Positions 37,366 through 46,920 of a stretch of 51,195 nucleotides of DNA are shown in pieces. Within the stretch, counting starts at the first letter, position 1. Each line of letters begins with the position of its first letter. The stretch is taken from contig NZ_JAGFXZ010000024.1 of NCBI RefSeq assembly GCF_019038395.1, forward strand, positions 1 to 51,195. The letters are read 5' to 3'. This stretch comes from Acinetobacter sp. BY419. GTDB lineage: Bacteria > Pseudomonadota > Gammaproteobacteria > Pseudomonadales > Moraxellaceae. A program made the translations under genes and the position numbers. The notes under the pieces are model-generated. The model was given only the letters and a program-made list of their open reading frames with translations. It did not search any database and was not told the origin of the DNA.

Positions 37366-38255
37366 GTCTAAATACCAACAGCAATGCGCTGGCTGAAAAG
37401 CTGCAATCCCGTGATGCAACCCGCGAGCCAACCTGGGTGCGCTACACCCTGATTACCATTGCACTGATTTTCTTTTTGAGCTGCCTGATTCTGCCCTTGA
37501 TTCTGGTTTTTGTGGAAGCCTTTAAACAGGGAATTGGTGTCTATAGCCAGGCACTGGTGCATCCAGATACCTTATCGGCAGTGAAATTAACCTTACTCAC
37601 TGCTGCAATCGCGGTCCCACTCAACGTAGTATTTGGTGTTGCTGCTGCATGGTCAGTGGCAAAATTCAATTTCCGTGGCAAGTCATTCCTCACCACCTTA
37701 ATTGATATGCCTTTCTCGGTTTCACCCGTGATTGCCGGTTTAATGCTGGTACTGATTTTCGGTACGCAAGGCTGGATGGGTTCCTGGCTGATGGACAATG
37801 ACATCAAGATCCTTTATGCAGTACCTGCAATTGTCTTGGCGACCATCTTTATTACTGTACCTTTCGTGGCACGTGAATTAATTCCTTTAATGGAAGCGCA
37901 AGGCACAGAAGAAGAAGAAGCGGCTATTGTGCTCGGTGCTACTGGCTGGCAAACCTTCTGGAAGGTGACCTTACCCAATATCAAGTGGGGTCTGATCTAC
38001 GGCGTGATTCTGTGTAATGCCCGTGCCATGGGTGAATTCGGTGCGGTGTCGGTAGTATCCGGTCATATCCGCGGTGAAACCAACACCTTGCCTTTACACG
38101 TCGAAATTCTTTATAACGAATATACCTTTAGTGCTGCGTTTGCCGTGTCTTCGCTTCTGGCTCTCCTCGCAATTGTGACCCTGATTTTAAAAACATGGGT
38201 AGAACTGCGCCAGGAAAAACAAGACAAACGTAATGAAGATTCAACAGTTTCTTAA
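37362..38255 (+). CDS. cysW: Sulfate ABC transporter permease CysW
   Basis: CysW pairs with CysT in the inner membrane. The 297-residue protein has six membrane segments and the EAA loop [23 protein letters not shown]. The start is the ATG that overlaps the cysT stop (ATGA); the frame extends 11 codons further up but inside cysT. It is 11 bases before cysA. Confidence 0.96.
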   Translation: MSLNTNSNALAEKLQSRDATREPTWVRYTLITIALIFFLSCLILPLILVFVEAFKQGIGVYSQALVHPDTLSAVKLTLLTAAIAVPLNVVFGVAAAWSVAKFNFRGKSFLTTLIDMPFSVSPVIAGLMLVLIFGTQGWMGSWLMDNDIKILYAVPAIVLATIFITVPFVARELIPLMEAQGTEEEEAAIVLGATGWQTFWKVTLPNIKWGLIYGVILCNARAMGEFGAVSVVSGHIRGETNTLPLHVEILYNEYTFSAAFAVSSLLALLAIVTLILKTWVELRQEKQDKRNEDSTVS

Positions 38256-38266
38256 GGAATGCCAAC

Positions 38267-39328
38267 ATGAGTATTCAAGTACAAAATATTGAAAAACACT
38301 TTGGTGCATTCCATGCACTGAAAAATATCTCGCTGGATTTTCCAGACGGTCAACTGGTGGCACTGCTCGGGCCATCAGGTTGCGGTAAAACCACTTTACT
38401 CCGGATTATTGCCGGTCTGGAAACTGCGGATGGCGGTCAGGTCATTCTTGAAGGTCAGGATGCGACCAATGTTCATGTACGGGAACGGGAAGTCGGCTTT
38501 GTGTTCCAGCATTATGCCCTGTTCCGTCATATGACGGTATTTGACAACATCGCTTTTGGTCTGCGCGTTCGTCCGCGTAAAACCCGTCCTTCAGAAGCAG
38601 AAATTAAAAAACGTGTTACACGTTTACTCGACTTGGTTCAGCTCGGTTTCCTGGCTGACCGATATCCAGCTCAACTCTCTGGTGGTCAGCGTCAGCGTAT
38701 TGCTCTGGCACGTGCCCTAGCCGTTGAACCACGCGTTTTGTTACTGGATGAACCTTTCGGCGCACTGGATGCCAAAGTCCGTAAAGAGCTGCGTCGCTGG
38801 TTACGTACCCTGCATGATGAACTTCATATTACTTCTATTTTCGTAACACACGACCAGGAAGAAGCGCTTGAAGTTGCGGATCAGATCGTGGTAATGAACA
38901 AAGGTGATGTCGAGCAAATCGGTTCACCACGTGAAGTCTATGAAACACCGGCAACCCCATTTGTCTTCGACTTTTTGGGTCAGGCGAATCGTTTTGAAGG
39001 TCAGAACCATGGCGGCATGATCCATCTCGGTGAAGACCGAATCCAGTTTGATGGGGCAAAAAATGCCGCTCAAGGCGAAGTGATTTTATTCGCACGTCCA
39101 GATGATTTACGCATTCATGCGCAGCCGCATGACAATGCGATTCAGGCGACTTTCATCCGTGAATTATGGATTGCAGGCAAGGTCGTTGCGGAGCTGAATG
39201 ATCGTCAGGGTAATCTGATTGAAATTTTACTGACACCTGATGAAGCAAGAGCACATCAATTCCGCCCCAATCAAACCGTTTGGTTAAGTGCGGTTAACTT
39301 GCATTTATTTGAAAACCAGGTCGCTTAA
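38267..39328 (+). CDS. cysA: Sulfate ABC transporter ATP-binding protein CysA
   Basis: CysA is the ATPase of the sulfate importer. The 353-residue protein has Walker [10 protein letters not shown] (35-43), signature LSGGQ (137-141), Walker [12 protein letters not shown] (158-168), the H-loop in [11 protein letters not shown], and a C-terminal beta domain for regulation. It ends the transporter genes; a weak hairpin separates it from the regulator gene. Confidence 0.97.
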   Translation: MSIQVQNIEKHFGAFHALKNISLDFPDGQLVALLGPSGCGKTTLLRIIAGLETADGGQVILEGQDATNVHVREREVGFVFQHYALFRHMTVFDNIAFGLRVRPRKTRPSEAEIKKRVTRLLDLVQLGFLADRYPAQLSGGQRQRIALARALAVEPRVLLLDEPFGALDAKVRKELRRWLRTLHDELHITSIFVTHDQEEALEVADQIVVMNKGDVEQIGSPREVYETPATPFVFDFLGQANRFEGQNHGGMIHLGEDRIQFDGAKNAAQGEVILFARPDDLRIHAQPHDNAIQATFIRELWIAGKVVAELNDRQGNLIEILLTPDEARAHQFRPNQTVWLSAVNLHLFENQVA

Positions 39329-39336
39329 GACTAAAA

Positions 39337-39360
39337 GATGGGGCTTTAAAATGCCCCATC
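39337..39360 (+). terminator. Hairpin between cysA and the CysB-type gene
   Basis: GATGGGGC and GCCCCATC form an 8-bp stem. There is no strong T run, so some read-through into the regulator gene is likely. Confidence 0.6.
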
Positions 39361-39382
39361 CTCTTATAGGGTAAAGAGAATC

Positions 39383-40306
39383 ATGAATTTCCAACAATTA
39401 AGAATTATACGAGAAACCGTTAGACAGAACTTTAATTTAACTGAAGCTTCAGCTGCGCTTTATACCTCACAGTCTGGAGTAAGTAAGCATATTAAAGATC
39501 TGGAAGATGAACTTGGGGTGCAGCTCTTTATCCGCAAGGGTAAGCGTCTACTGGGATTAACCGAACCGGGTCAGGCACTTTTAGGCATTGTGGAACGCAT
39601 GCTGGTCGATGCTGATAATATTAAACGTCTGGCTGATGATTTTAATAAAGTCGATGAAGGTACATTAACCATTGCAACGACGCATACCCAGGCGCGTTAT
39701 GTATTGCCACCGATTGTCAGTCAATTCAAAAAAGAATTTCCTAAAGTACATTTGATTTTGCAACAGGCGAGTCCGGTTGAAATCACGGAAATGCTACTTC
39801 AAGGTCAAGCCGATATCGGCATTGCGACTGAAGCGCTCACGACTGAAGACAATCTGGCCAGCATTCCTTACTATAACTGGCAACACAGTATTATTACGCC
39901 GCAAAATCATCCGCTGGCGAGTAAAGAGCAAGTACGTATTGAAGATCTGGCCCCTTATCCGATTATCACTTATCACGGTGGTTTTACCGGTCGCTCCAAG
40001 ATTGATACCGCCTTTGAAGAGGCAGGTTTTGATGTAGATATTGTGATGTCTGCTCTTGATGCCGATGTCATCAAAACCTATGTGGAAATGAATATGGGGG
40101 TCGGTATTGTCAACGATGTTGCCTATGATCCGGAGCGTGATTACCGTTTAAAGAAAATCAAGACAGATATTTTCGGGGTAAACACTACCTGGATCGCAGT
40201 CCGTAAAGGTCATTTACTGCGTGGTTATGGCTATGAATTTATTTCACTCTGCTCGCCAGATGCAGATATTAAGGTACTGAAAAAAGTGGCTTATCCAGAC
40301 GAATAA
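39383..40306 (+). CDS. cysB: CysB-family LysR-type regulator
   Basis: This 307-residue LysR-type protein has the N-terminal winged helix (NLTEASAALYTSQSGVSKHIKDLEDELG) and the CysB-type sensor domain with TTHTQARYVLP and THGGFTGRSKIDTAF-like effector residues (YHGGFTGRSKID). CysB and Cbl activate sulfur-assimilation genes when N-acetylserine signals sulfur need. Location next to cysTWA supports control of this locus. Choosing between CysB and Cbl is not possible by eye. Confidence 0.85.
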   Translation: MNFQQLRIIRETVRQNFNLTEASAALYTSQSGVSKHIKDLEDELGVQLFIRKGKRLLGLTEPGQALLGIVERMLVDADNIKRLADDFNKVDEGTLTIATTHTQARYVLPPIVSQFKKEFPKVHLILQQASPVEITEMLLQGQADIGIATEALTTEDNLASIPYYNWQHSIITPQNHPLASKEQVRIEDLAPYPIITYHGGFTGRSKIDTAFEEAGFDVDIVMSALDADVIKTYVEMNMGVGIVNDVAYDPERDYRLKKIKTDIFGVNTTWIAVRKGHLLRGYGYEFISLCSPDADIKVLKKVAYPDE

Positions 40307-40331
40307 AGCGCATTATTTTAAGTTTTTAATC

Positions 40332-40356
40332 AAAGAGGCTAAATGGCCTCTTTTTT
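40332..40356 (+). terminator. Terminator after the CysB-type gene
   Basis: AAAGAGGC and GCCTCTTT form an 8-bp stem with a T run. Confidence 0.88.
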
Positions 40357-40706
40357 ATTTCTGGTGCAGATAAAATACTAAAACTCTAATTGCATCCTCA
40401 ACTGTCATGCAGACTGATTTGCGACCCGTCTTATCATATGGATCTTGCCCATTCTTATCAGCATATGGTTGCAGGTGCAGCTTTGCCAATTAAAGCCGCC
40501 ACCATTCAGTTTGTGAGCCGTAACCTGAGGTCACTCATGGGCTTTTAACCAGACGATGGCTCTGGAATTTTTATATAGAAAAAAGTTTGAAAACCTGAAA
40601 CTTCTTTATCTGAATCTATTAGATCCCAGATGGTAGGCTTATCCGCAATTTCTGATCATAGTGCCCGATCTCAGGTTAATCATTTAAAATAATTTAAGTG
40701 ACATAT
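40357..40706. other. Gap with possible gene remnant
   Basis: This gap shows no complete gene. On the minus strand a stop-bounded piece of about 44 codons ends at 40355-40357 with protein-like sequence (QPYADKNGQDPYDKTGRKSV, then TVEDAIRVLVFYLHQK), and on the plus strand an ATG frame of 36 codons runs from 40438 to 40548. I recognise neither. The minus-strand piece reads more like a gene tail, so a decayed gene is possible. Confidence 0.3.
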
Positions 40707-40737
40707 AAAAAAACGAGCCGAAGCTCGTTTTTTTTAT
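40707..40737. terminator. Terminator of the outer-membrane protein gene
   Basis: AAACGAGC and GCTCGTTT pair around a CGAA loop, with long A and T runs on both sides. It follows the stop of the minus-strand gene. Confidence 0.9.
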
Positions 40738-40758
40738 ATGGGGTTAAGCAGCTAAAAC

Positions 40759-41502
40759 TTAGAAGCGGAAGCTTACACCGAGTTTCGCTACCGGGAACCA
40801 TTCATACTTGTTATCTTCGCGAATTTTGCGCTCTTCATCTACAATTGCTTGAGCTAAAGTACGACCATCATCTCCTGGTGGTACGGCAATTAGAGCTTCT
40901 GGATTAGCTCTTAAGTTTACTTCTGGGTTACCATTGTAATAGGCGCCAATTTCACCAAATACGCCCCAACGGTTGGTAATAGCTGGTGAGAAACCAATCC
41001 CTACATAAGGAGCAATACTATTCTTATATGATAAATCACCCTTAATACGAACATCTGCACCGGTTGGATTACTAAAACGAGTACCATCTACTTCAAATGA
41101 AGCATTTGTACCTGGTCGGCGTTCAAGGCCATAGTCATTATCGGTATAACCTACCCCTGCTGCCATATAGAACCAGTTTGCCCAAGGACGGATTTCAGCA
41201 TTTAAATAAGTCAGGTTATTATCCAGATCAAGATCATATTTCGTACCGCTAATGGACAAGTCATCAGACCAGGAAATATCACCGCCGTTATAACCTAAAG
41301 TTACACCTACATATGGGTTAGCACTCCAGGAGATTGCACCACCATAACCGGTAGTACCGACTTCAGCACGAACAGAAGCGGGTTTAAAAAAAGAAAAAGA
41401 TGCAACACCCTCATCTGTGACAATCGTCTCATCTGCAGCCATAGCAGAACTAGCTGCTAAAGCTAAAACAGATACTGCTAAAATATTATTTAAAGGTTTC
41501 AT
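40759..41502 (-). CDS. Outer-membrane beta-barrel protein
   Basis: This 247-residue protein has a signal peptide ending SSAMA before ADE, alternating hydrophobic beta strands (ISWSANPYVGVTLGYNGGD, WFYMAAGVGYTD, IAPYVGIGFSP) and a C-terminal Phe (KLGVSFRF), the BAM recognition end. It looks like a small eight-strand barrel of the OmpW/OmpA-barrel kind, typical of Acinetobacter. The start at ATG 41502 has AGGAGAG upstream. Specific ligand or role is not known. Confidence 0.8.
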   Translation of the reverse strand: MKPLNNILAVSVLALAASSAMAADETIVTDEGVASFSFFKPASVRAEVGTTGYGGAISWSANPYVGVTLGYNGGDISWSDDLSISGTKYDLDLDNNLTYLNAEIRPWANWFYMAAGVGYTDNDYGLERRPGTNASFEVDGTRFSNPTGADVRIKGDLSYKNSIAPYVGIGFSPAITNRWGVFGEIGAYYNGNPEVNLRANPEALIAVPPGDDGRTLAQAIVDEERKIREDNKYEWFPVAKLGVSFRF

Positions 41503-41823
41503 TATTTCTCTCCTCAAAAGAACTTAATTTTTGATCATTAATTATTCGTGATAGGCTCAATATAAAGGACTTAAAAAATATTTTTTATTCACATTTTGCT
41601 AATCTTTTGTTATTTTTTGATACAAATTAATTTTTCTTGTTCAGAAGCAAGCGTTTTCTAACACTTCTCCTACACTTCAATATTATGAAAAATAATACTT
41701 ATCACTTTAATAATTTTACGCTTTCTATCGTTTTGGTTATTTTTCACCTATTTTTAGGGCTTTCAACTATTTTTCCAGCAATATAGTGTAAAATCTAGAA
41801 AATTTTTTTCTGGAAGGAAGATC
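41503..41823. other. Divergent intergenic region, no gene seen
   Basis: This AT-rich gap lies between the outer-membrane protein gene (minus) and dapD (plus) and should hold both promoters. I saw no coding frame and no convincing complete promoter; TTTCAA (41760-41765) and TAGTGT (41783-41788) are a weak candidate pair for dapD. Confidence 0.4.
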
Positions 41824-42645
41824 ATGTCGCAGCTTTCAACAATCATTGAACAAGCGTTTGAAGACCGTGCGAATTTTACAGCTGCAGATTGCTCTGCTGA
41901 AATTCGTCAAGCAGTTGAGGAAGTAATTGCTGGTCTAGACAATGGTACTTTACGTGTTGCTGAAAAAATCGATGGTGAATGGGTTGTTCATCAATGGATT
42001 AAAAAAGCAGTATTGTTATCATTTAAGTTAAACGACAACAAACCAATGGAAGCTTGTGATCTTCGTTTCTATGACAAAGTAGATACTAAATTCTCAGGCT
42101 GGACTGAAGAACAGTTCAAAGCTGCTGGTGTACGTGTAGTCCCTCCTGCTGTTGCGCGTAAAGGTTCATTCCAGGCTAAAGGCGTGATCTTGATGCCTTC
42201 TTATGTCAACATCGGTGCTTATGTAGATGAAGGTACGATGGTTGATACATGGGCAACTGTCGGTTCATGTGCGCAAATTGGTAAAAATGTTCACCTGTCA
42301 GGTGGTGTAGGTATTGGTGGCGTACTTGAGCCACTTCAAGCGAATCCGACTATTATTGAAGATAACTGCTTTATTGGTGCACGTTCTGAAATTGTTGAAG
42401 GCGTGATCGTTGAAGAAGGTTCTGTCATTTCTATGGGCGTGTTCATTGGTCAGTCGACCAAGATTTATGACCGCGCAACTGGCGAAATCCATTATGGTCG
42501 CGTGCCAGCAGGTTCAGTTGTTGTTGCTGGTAGCCTTCCATCTAAATGTGGTACTTACAGCCTGTATGCTGCCATTATTGTGAAAAAGGTTGATGCTCAA
42601 ACTCGTTCTAAAACAAGCCTGAACGATCTATTACGCGAAGACTAA
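41824..42645 (+). CDS. dapD: Tetrahydrodipicolinate N-succinyltransferase
   Basis: DapD transfers succinyl from succinyl-CoA to tetrahydrodipicolinate in the succinylase branch of lysine and diaminopimelate synthesis. The 273-residue protein has the left-handed beta-helix of hexapeptide repeats ([44 protein letters not shown]) and the typical N-terminal [12 protein letters not shown] stretch. GGAAGGA lies at good spacing before the ATG. It is transcribed alone; a hairpin terminator follows. Confidence 0.97.
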   Translation: MSQLSTIIEQAFEDRANFTAADCSAEIRQAVEEVIAGLDNGTLRVAEKIDGEWVVHQWIKKAVLLSFKLNDNKPMEACDLRFYDKVDTKFSGWTEEQFKAAGVRVVPPAVARKGSFQAKGVILMPSYVNIGAYVDEGTMVDTWATVGSCAQIGKNVHLSGGVGIGGVLEPLQANPTIIEDNCFIGARSEIVEGVIVEEGSVISMGVFIGQSTKIYDRATGEIHYGRVPAGSVVVAGSLPSKCGTYSLYAAIIVKKVDAQTRSKTSLNDLLRED

Positions 42646-42688
42646 GATGTCTTGAGTTCCTCATAGAACGAGAGTCATCTTGCTCCTC

Positions 42689-42727
42689 ATCTCTACGGTT
42701 AGTAATGATCGTAGGGATTTTTATTTT
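42689..42727 (+). terminator. Terminator of dapD
   Basis: ATCTCTACG and CGTAGGGAT pair over 9 bp with one T-G pair, followed by a run of T. Confidence 0.85.
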
Positions 42728-42765
42728 TATACCTGGTTATTTATTTTTCATTGGTTAGTTTTGTT

Positions 42766-43476
42766 ATGAATACGCTTCGATCTTCCGCAATTCCTGTCTC
42801 TGATCCGTCTGCGGGTTTACGCATTACGGAGATTTTCTATTCATTGCAAGGTGAAGCCAATGCCGCAGGATTGCCAACGGTATTTATCCGTCTAACCGGC
42901 TGTCCATTACGTTGCAGCTACTGTGATACGACCTATTCATTTGAAGGGGGTGAGCGTCAGTCTCTGGAAGATATTATCCAGACCACGCTCAATTTTAAAA
43001 CACCCTATGTCTGTGTGACCGGCGGTGAACCCTTGGCACAACCCAATGCCCTGCCCCTGATGCAGCGACTGGCCGATTTAGGATGTGAAGTTTCACTTGA
43101 AACCAGTGGTGCTTTGGATGTTTCCAAAGTAGATCCGCGCGTTTCCAAAGTTTTAGATTTAAAAACGCCAGCTTCAGGTGAAGTTGCACGGAATTTGCTT
43201 TCCAATCTCGATCATTTAACGCCACATGATCAAATCAAGTTTGTCATTTGTAACCGCGAAGACTATGAATGGTCAAAGCAGCAGGTTGAACAGTACCAGC
43301 TTCAAGAGAAAGTGAGCACTGTCTGGTTTTCGCCTGCATTTGCGGTCGAAAAAGGTGCAGTTCGTTTACCTCAACTGGCGCGTGACTTGGCTCAGTGGAT
43401 TTTAGAAGACCATCTCCCTGTTCGTTTCCAGTTACAGCTGCACAAGTTGTTATGGAATGATGAAACTGGTCGTTAA
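42766..43476 (+). CDS. queE: 7-carboxy-7-deazaguanine synthase
   Basis: QueE is a radical-SAM enzyme that makes 7-carboxy-7-deazaguanine from carboxytetrahydropterin. The 236-residue protein has the CxxxCxxC cluster motif with Cys46, Cys50 and Cys53 (TGCPLRCSYCDTTYSF), and the GGEP-type motif TGGEPLAQ near residue 88. I start at MNTLRSS; a TTG 15 bases upstream adds five residues. It is 34 bases before queC. Confidence 0.94.
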   Translation: MNTLRSSAIPVSDPSAGLRITEIFYSLQGEANAAGLPTVFIRLTGCPLRCSYCDTTYSFEGGERQSLEDIIQTTLNFKTPYVCVTGGEPLAQPNALPLMQRLADLGCEVSLETSGALDVSKVDPRVSKVLDLKTPASGEVARNLLSNLDHLTPHDQIKFVICNREDYEWSKQQVEQYQLQEKVSTVWFSPAFAVEKGAVRLPQLARDLAQWILEDHLPVRFQLQLHKLLWNDETGR

Positions 43477-43510
43477 TTTTTTGTAAAGTATTTTTTTGGA
43501 GAATCAGCTT

Positions 43511-44182
43511 ATGCGCCCTCGTGCCATTGTCCTGTTATCTGGCGGATTAGACTCAACAACATGTCTGGCTTGGGCACAGGCACGCTATGATGAATGCATC
43601 GCACTCAGTTTTAGCTATGGCCAACGCTCAACCACGGAACTGGATGCAGCCAAAGCACTGACTGAACGTGCAGGTGTAGAACATCGTGTCATCAATATTG
43701 ATCTGGGTAATCTGGGTGGTTCAGCTCTTACCGATCATAGTATTGAGGTGCCTGATCATGAACAAGCCGGCATTCCGATTACCTATGTTCCTGCACGTAA
43801 TACCATCTTCTTGTCTTATGCTTTAGCCGCTGCAGAAGTCTTTAAGGCTGAAGCGATTGTAATCGGAATAAATGCGGTCGATTACTCCGGTTATCCGGAT
43901 TGCCGTCCGGAATTTATTGAAGCATTTGCCAACATGGCACGCCTTGCTACCAAGGTTGGTGTGGAAGGTCAGGCGCTCAAATTTGAAACACCTTTGTTAC
44001 ATTTATCCAAAGCAAATATTATTCGCTTGGGTATAGAACATGGCGTAGACTACAGTCAAACGGTATCTTGCTATCAAGCAGATGACCAAGGCCGTGCCTG
44101 TGGTAAATGTGACAGTTGTCGCTTACGTAAACAGGGTTTTGCGGACGCAGGTGTTGAAGACCCGACACGTTATATACCGTAA
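43511..44182 (+). CDS. queC: 7-cyano-7-deazaguanine synthase
   Basis: QueC converts CDG to preQ0 with ATP and ammonia. The 223-residue protein has the PP-loop SGGLDS (10-15) and the C-terminal zinc site [21 protein letters not shown] lies about 9 bases before the ATG. Product preQ0 is the substrate of QueF at 6718-7533 in this window. queD is not seen here. Confidence 0.96.
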   Translation: MRPRAIVLLSGGLDSTTCLAWAQARYDECIALSFSYGQRSTTELDAAKALTERAGVEHRVINIDLGNLGGSALTDHSIEVPDHEQAGIPITYVPARNTIFLSYALAAAEVFKAEAIVIGINAVDYSGYPDCRPEFIEAFANMARLATKVGVEGQALKFETPLLHLSKANIIRLGIEHGVDYSQTVSCYQADDQGRACGKCDSCRLRKQGFADAGVEDPTRYIP

Positions 44183-44198
44183 TAACAAGGTAGAGTTT

Positions 44199-44612
44199 AT
44201 GAAGAATCTAAAATCAAGCATCGTGCTTTCAGCAATTGTTTCAGCTGCGGCTATGTTCGCAACTACGGCTCAAGCAGCTGATGACAAATTACAACAAGCA
44301 TATAAAAGCACCAATGTGAAATCTGCATTGATCAATGTTTGTAAAGATGAAACTGGCAAAAGCAAGAAACTGACCTCTGCTGAAGTCAGTAAATATTGTA
44401 CTTGTGCTGTTGAAGCAGATGGTAAATTAACCAATGCGCAAAAATGGGAAATTCAAAGCACGATTAACCAGAAGAAAAGCCCTGGTAGTTTAGCTTTTGT
44501 ACAAAAGCAGAATAAAGATCTTCAAGCATGTTTTGGTCCACAGTTAACAGGTAAACTGAAAACTTTGACTGAAGAAGCGATGAAATCAGCTCAAGCAGCA
44601 CCAAAGAAATAA
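44199..44612 (+). CDS. Small secreted protein with four cysteines
   Basis: This 137-residue protein has a signal peptide ending TTAQA before ADDKLQQAY. The mature part has four Cys (NVCKDE, KYCTCAVEAD, QACFGP) and looks helical. I recognise no family. The start is ATG 44199 with AAGG upstream; the frame runs further up but inside queC. It begins 16 bases after queC and may be read with it. Periplasmic location is likely. Confidence 0.75.
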   Translation: MKNLKSSIVLSAIVSAAAMFATTAQAADDKLQQAYKSTNVKSALINVCKDETGKSKKLTSAEVSKYCTCAVEADGKLTNAQKWEIQSTINQKKSPGSLAFVQKQNKDLQACFGPQLTGKLKTLTEEAMKSAQAAPKK

Positions 44613-44634
44613 AGTCTGATTATTCTTTGTGAAG

Positions 44635-44663
44635 TAAGCCACTATAATGTGGCTTATTTTTTT
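44635..44663 (+). terminator. Terminator after the secreted-protein gene
   Basis: AAGCCAC and GTGGCTT form a stem followed by a long T run. Confidence 0.88.
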
Positions 44664-44692
44664 GAAATATTTTAGAGAAAACAGGAGTTTTT

Positions 44693-45151
44693 ATGTCTGA
44701 AATAAGTTTAGTTGACCAGAATTTCCCTGCGACGACCGGCGAGATCAATTTAACCCAGCTGGATACAGACTGGCTGGTCATCTATTTTTATCCTAAGGAT
44801 TCTACACCGGGCTGTACCACTCAGGCTGTTGGATTTTCCTGTTTAGAAGACCAGTTTGATGCCTTAAATACCACGATTCTGGGTGTATCCCGCGATTCGA
44901 TAAAAGCGCATCAGAACTTTACTGAAAAGCAGAATTTGAGTATTAATCTGATTAGCGATAAAGAAGAAATCCTGTGCCATCATTTTGACGTGATCAAAGA
45001 AAAGAATATGTATGGCAAACAAGTCATGGGAATTGAGCGTTCAACTTTTATTTTCCATAACGGCGAACTGGTCAAAGAATATCGTAAAGTGAAAGCCGCT
45101 GGGCACGCTGAACAAGTGCTAGAAGATTTAAAAGCATTACAAGCTGCCTGA
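44693..45151 (+). CDS. bcp: Thioredoxin-dependent peroxiredoxin, Bcp/PrxQ type
   Basis: Bcp reduces hydroperoxides. The 152-residue protein has the peroxidatic Cys41 in DSTPGCTTQA, and later the conserved Arg near GIERSTFIF. The usual resolving Cys five residues on is Val here (QAV), while another Cys lies at 50, so it may work as a 1-Cys enzyme or with an atypical partner. CAGGAG lies before the start. It stands alone between two terminators. Confidence 0.92.
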   Translation: MSEISLVDQNFPATTGEINLTQLDTDWLVIYFYPKDSTPGCTTQAVGFSCLEDQFDALNTTILGVSRDSIKAHQNFTEKQNLSINLISDKEEILCHHFDVIKEKNMYGKQVMGIERSTFIFHNGELVKEYRKVKAAGHAEQVLEDLKALQAA

Positions 45152-45164
45152 TCGCAACATTCAC

Positions 45165-45194
45165 GATAAAAGCCCATCCGGTTGGGCTTTTATC
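45165..45194. terminator. Terminator of bcp
   Basis: GATAAAAGCCCA and TGGGCTTTTATC form a perfect 12-bp stem around a 6-base loop, with T-rich flanks. Confidence 0.85.
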
Positions 45195-45339
45195 TTTCGG
45201 ACAAAGCACTCAAAATAGTCAAAATTTTTGTGTTTATCTTCTGCTTAGATTTTTAAAAGTGCAGTTGGCTAATAGGCTGAGCATCATATTCAGATTAAAA
45301 TAAGATTGAGCCAATAACCAGATATTGATAAATACTCAC

Positions 45340-45903
45340 TTAATTCAGCTCACATTGTCCCGAAAGCTGAAGATTTACTTTCTCCCCAACGCCGGCAATA
45401 CCTTTTCTCATTCCAAAATCACTGCGCTTAATCACCGCTGAGGCTTGCACATTCAGCAGATTGGCATTAGAAGGATTCGGTTTAAAGGTAGTCACAAAAG
45501 TTACCGGTTTGGTCACGCCACGTAGGGTTAAATGACCTAAAACATTGTAATTTCCATTACCTAAATCTTTAAACTGGATACTTTTAAACTGTACAGTTTT
45601 ATATTTTTTGGCATAAAACAGGTCTTCACCCAAAATCATAGGCTTCAATAGAGGTTTACTAAAGCTCAAACTATCAACATCCATGACCAGATGGGTGGAT
45701 GCATTTTGTGGGTCTCTGGCATCATAGTGCATACTGGATTGCACCTGATTGAATTTGGCTTTCACCACCGTCATTCCCATCGACTTGATCTCAAAACCGA
45801 CATCACTTGTGGGGGTTAAGGTCCATGATCTTGCAAAGGACTGGCTGGTCAAAGCTAAACAGATCACCACGCTGGCGAAACCAGTTTTTATTATTGTTTT
45901 CAA
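45340..45903 (-). CDS. YceI-family periplasmic protein, copy 1
   Basis: YceI proteins are lipocalin-like barrels that bind isoprenoid lipids; their role is unclear. This copy has a signal peptide (ICLALTSQSFA before RSWTLTP), the family pattern VGFEIKSMGMTVVKAKF and the late LTLRGVTKPVTFVTTF. No ATG is in frame; TTG 45903 with AAGG upstream gives 187 residues, while GTG 45951 would add 16. It is a paralog of the gene at 46312. Free-standing, same strand. Confidence 0.82.
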   Translation of the reverse strand: MKTIIKTGFASVVICLALTSQSFARSWTLTPTSDVGFEIKSMGMTVVKAKFNQVQSSMHYDARDPQNASTHLVMDVDSLSFSKPLLKPMILGEDLFYAKKYKTVQFKSIQFKDLGNGNYNVLGHLTLRGVTKPVTFVTTFKPNPSNANLLNVQASAVIKRSDFGMRKGIAGVGEKVNLQLSGQCELN

Positions 45904-46311
45904 TTTAAAATCTACCTTATTTAATTTCTTATTGGTCGGATTCAGGTACACGGCTTAATCTGAAATTAAATTTTCTTTTTTTGTGGTCGAACATCTTTTC
46001 GTTATTTTTATATCAGTTTATTCAAGTTTTTGTAAAATGATTCATGACTAATGGAAAAAATAATCGATATAAATTCTCGGTAAAATAGATTGATATAAGC
46101 CAACTAGAACGATTTCACATTATAAAATTTTGTTTTTTAAAAAATTTAGCTCTAAAATATGACTATTCATTGTAAATTTTAATAGGGGATTTAAATCTAC
46201 CCGCGGCTTGGAAGTACAATAGCCTTTACCACTAATAGAATAAAATGATTACGCAATAACGTAAAACTCAGCAATCAAAAAATACTTTTAGCCAGTTTTT
46301 TAAATATGTAA
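45904..46311. other. AT-rich gap between two yceI-like genes
   Basis: No gene, RNA or strong promoter was seen. The region is rich in A and T and has stops in all frames. Confidence 0.5.
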
Positions 46312-46881
46312 CTATCGTAGTTTCCATTGTCCATCTAACTCAATGTTCACTTTTCCCCCTATCCCCCCAAACGCTTTTTTCATACCAAAATCACTGCGGT
46401 TGACCACGGCTTTGGATTCAACATCCAAAAGTTTTGGGTTGGCTGGATTGGGTTTTAAAACTGTATGCAGGGTTACAGGCTGGGTGATACCGCGTAAGGT
46501 CAAATCTCCTTTTATACTATAGTGATGATTACCTAAAACTATAAATTCATGACTCTTAAACATCGCTGTTGGATATTTTTTTGCATAAAATAAATCTTCA
46601 CTCAAAATCATGTTTTTTAGTGAAGGCTTGCTCAAGATTAGGCTATTTATATCCAAAACAAACTGTGCCGAGGCATTTTGTGGCTCTTCGGGGTCGAAGC
46701 TCATACTGGATTGAACCTGCTCAAATTTCCCTTTCACCACAGAAAAATCTATTGACCTGATATTAAAACCGACATGGGTTTGTGAGGTTAGTGTCCATTC
46801 CTGTGCATGTGCTGGAGCAAGCAGGCTTAGACTAACCACACCCGCAATTACGATACTTTTGATGGTGGTCTGGAGCTTCAT
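46312..46881 (-). CDS. YceI-family periplasmic protein, copy 2
   Basis: This 189-residue protein has a signal peptide ending LAPAHA before QEWTLTS and the YceI core VGFNIRSIDFSVVKGKFEQV and LTLRGITQPVTLHTV. It clearly shares ancestry with the copy at 45340 (SDFGMKKAFGGIGGKVN versus SDFGMRKGIAGVGEKVN). AGGAG lies about 8 bases before this ATG. The two may have arisen by tandem duplication, and lie in the same direction. Confidence 0.86.
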   Translation of the reverse strand: MKLQTTIKSIVIAGVVSLSLLAPAHAQEWTLTSQTHVGFNIRSIDFSVVKGKFEQVQSSMSFDPEEPQNASAQFVLDINSLILSKPSLKNMILSEDLFYAKKYPTAMFKSHEFIVLGNHHYSIKGDLTLRGITQPVTLHTVLKPNPANPKLLDVESKAVVNRSDFGMKKAFGGIGGKVNIELDGQWKLR

Positions 46882-46920
46882 CTTACCCACTCCTGAGTCG
46901 TTGCAATTTCTTGCCCCGAC

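Noticed and set aside
40438..40548. 36-codon plus-strand frame in the gap after the CysB-type gene
   Set aside because: No ribosome-binding site or recognised sequence, and it lies opposite the more protein-like minus-strand piece.
44082..44198. N-terminal extension of the secreted four-Cys protein
   Set aside because: It lies inside queC in another frame, and the signal peptide begins at ATG 44199.
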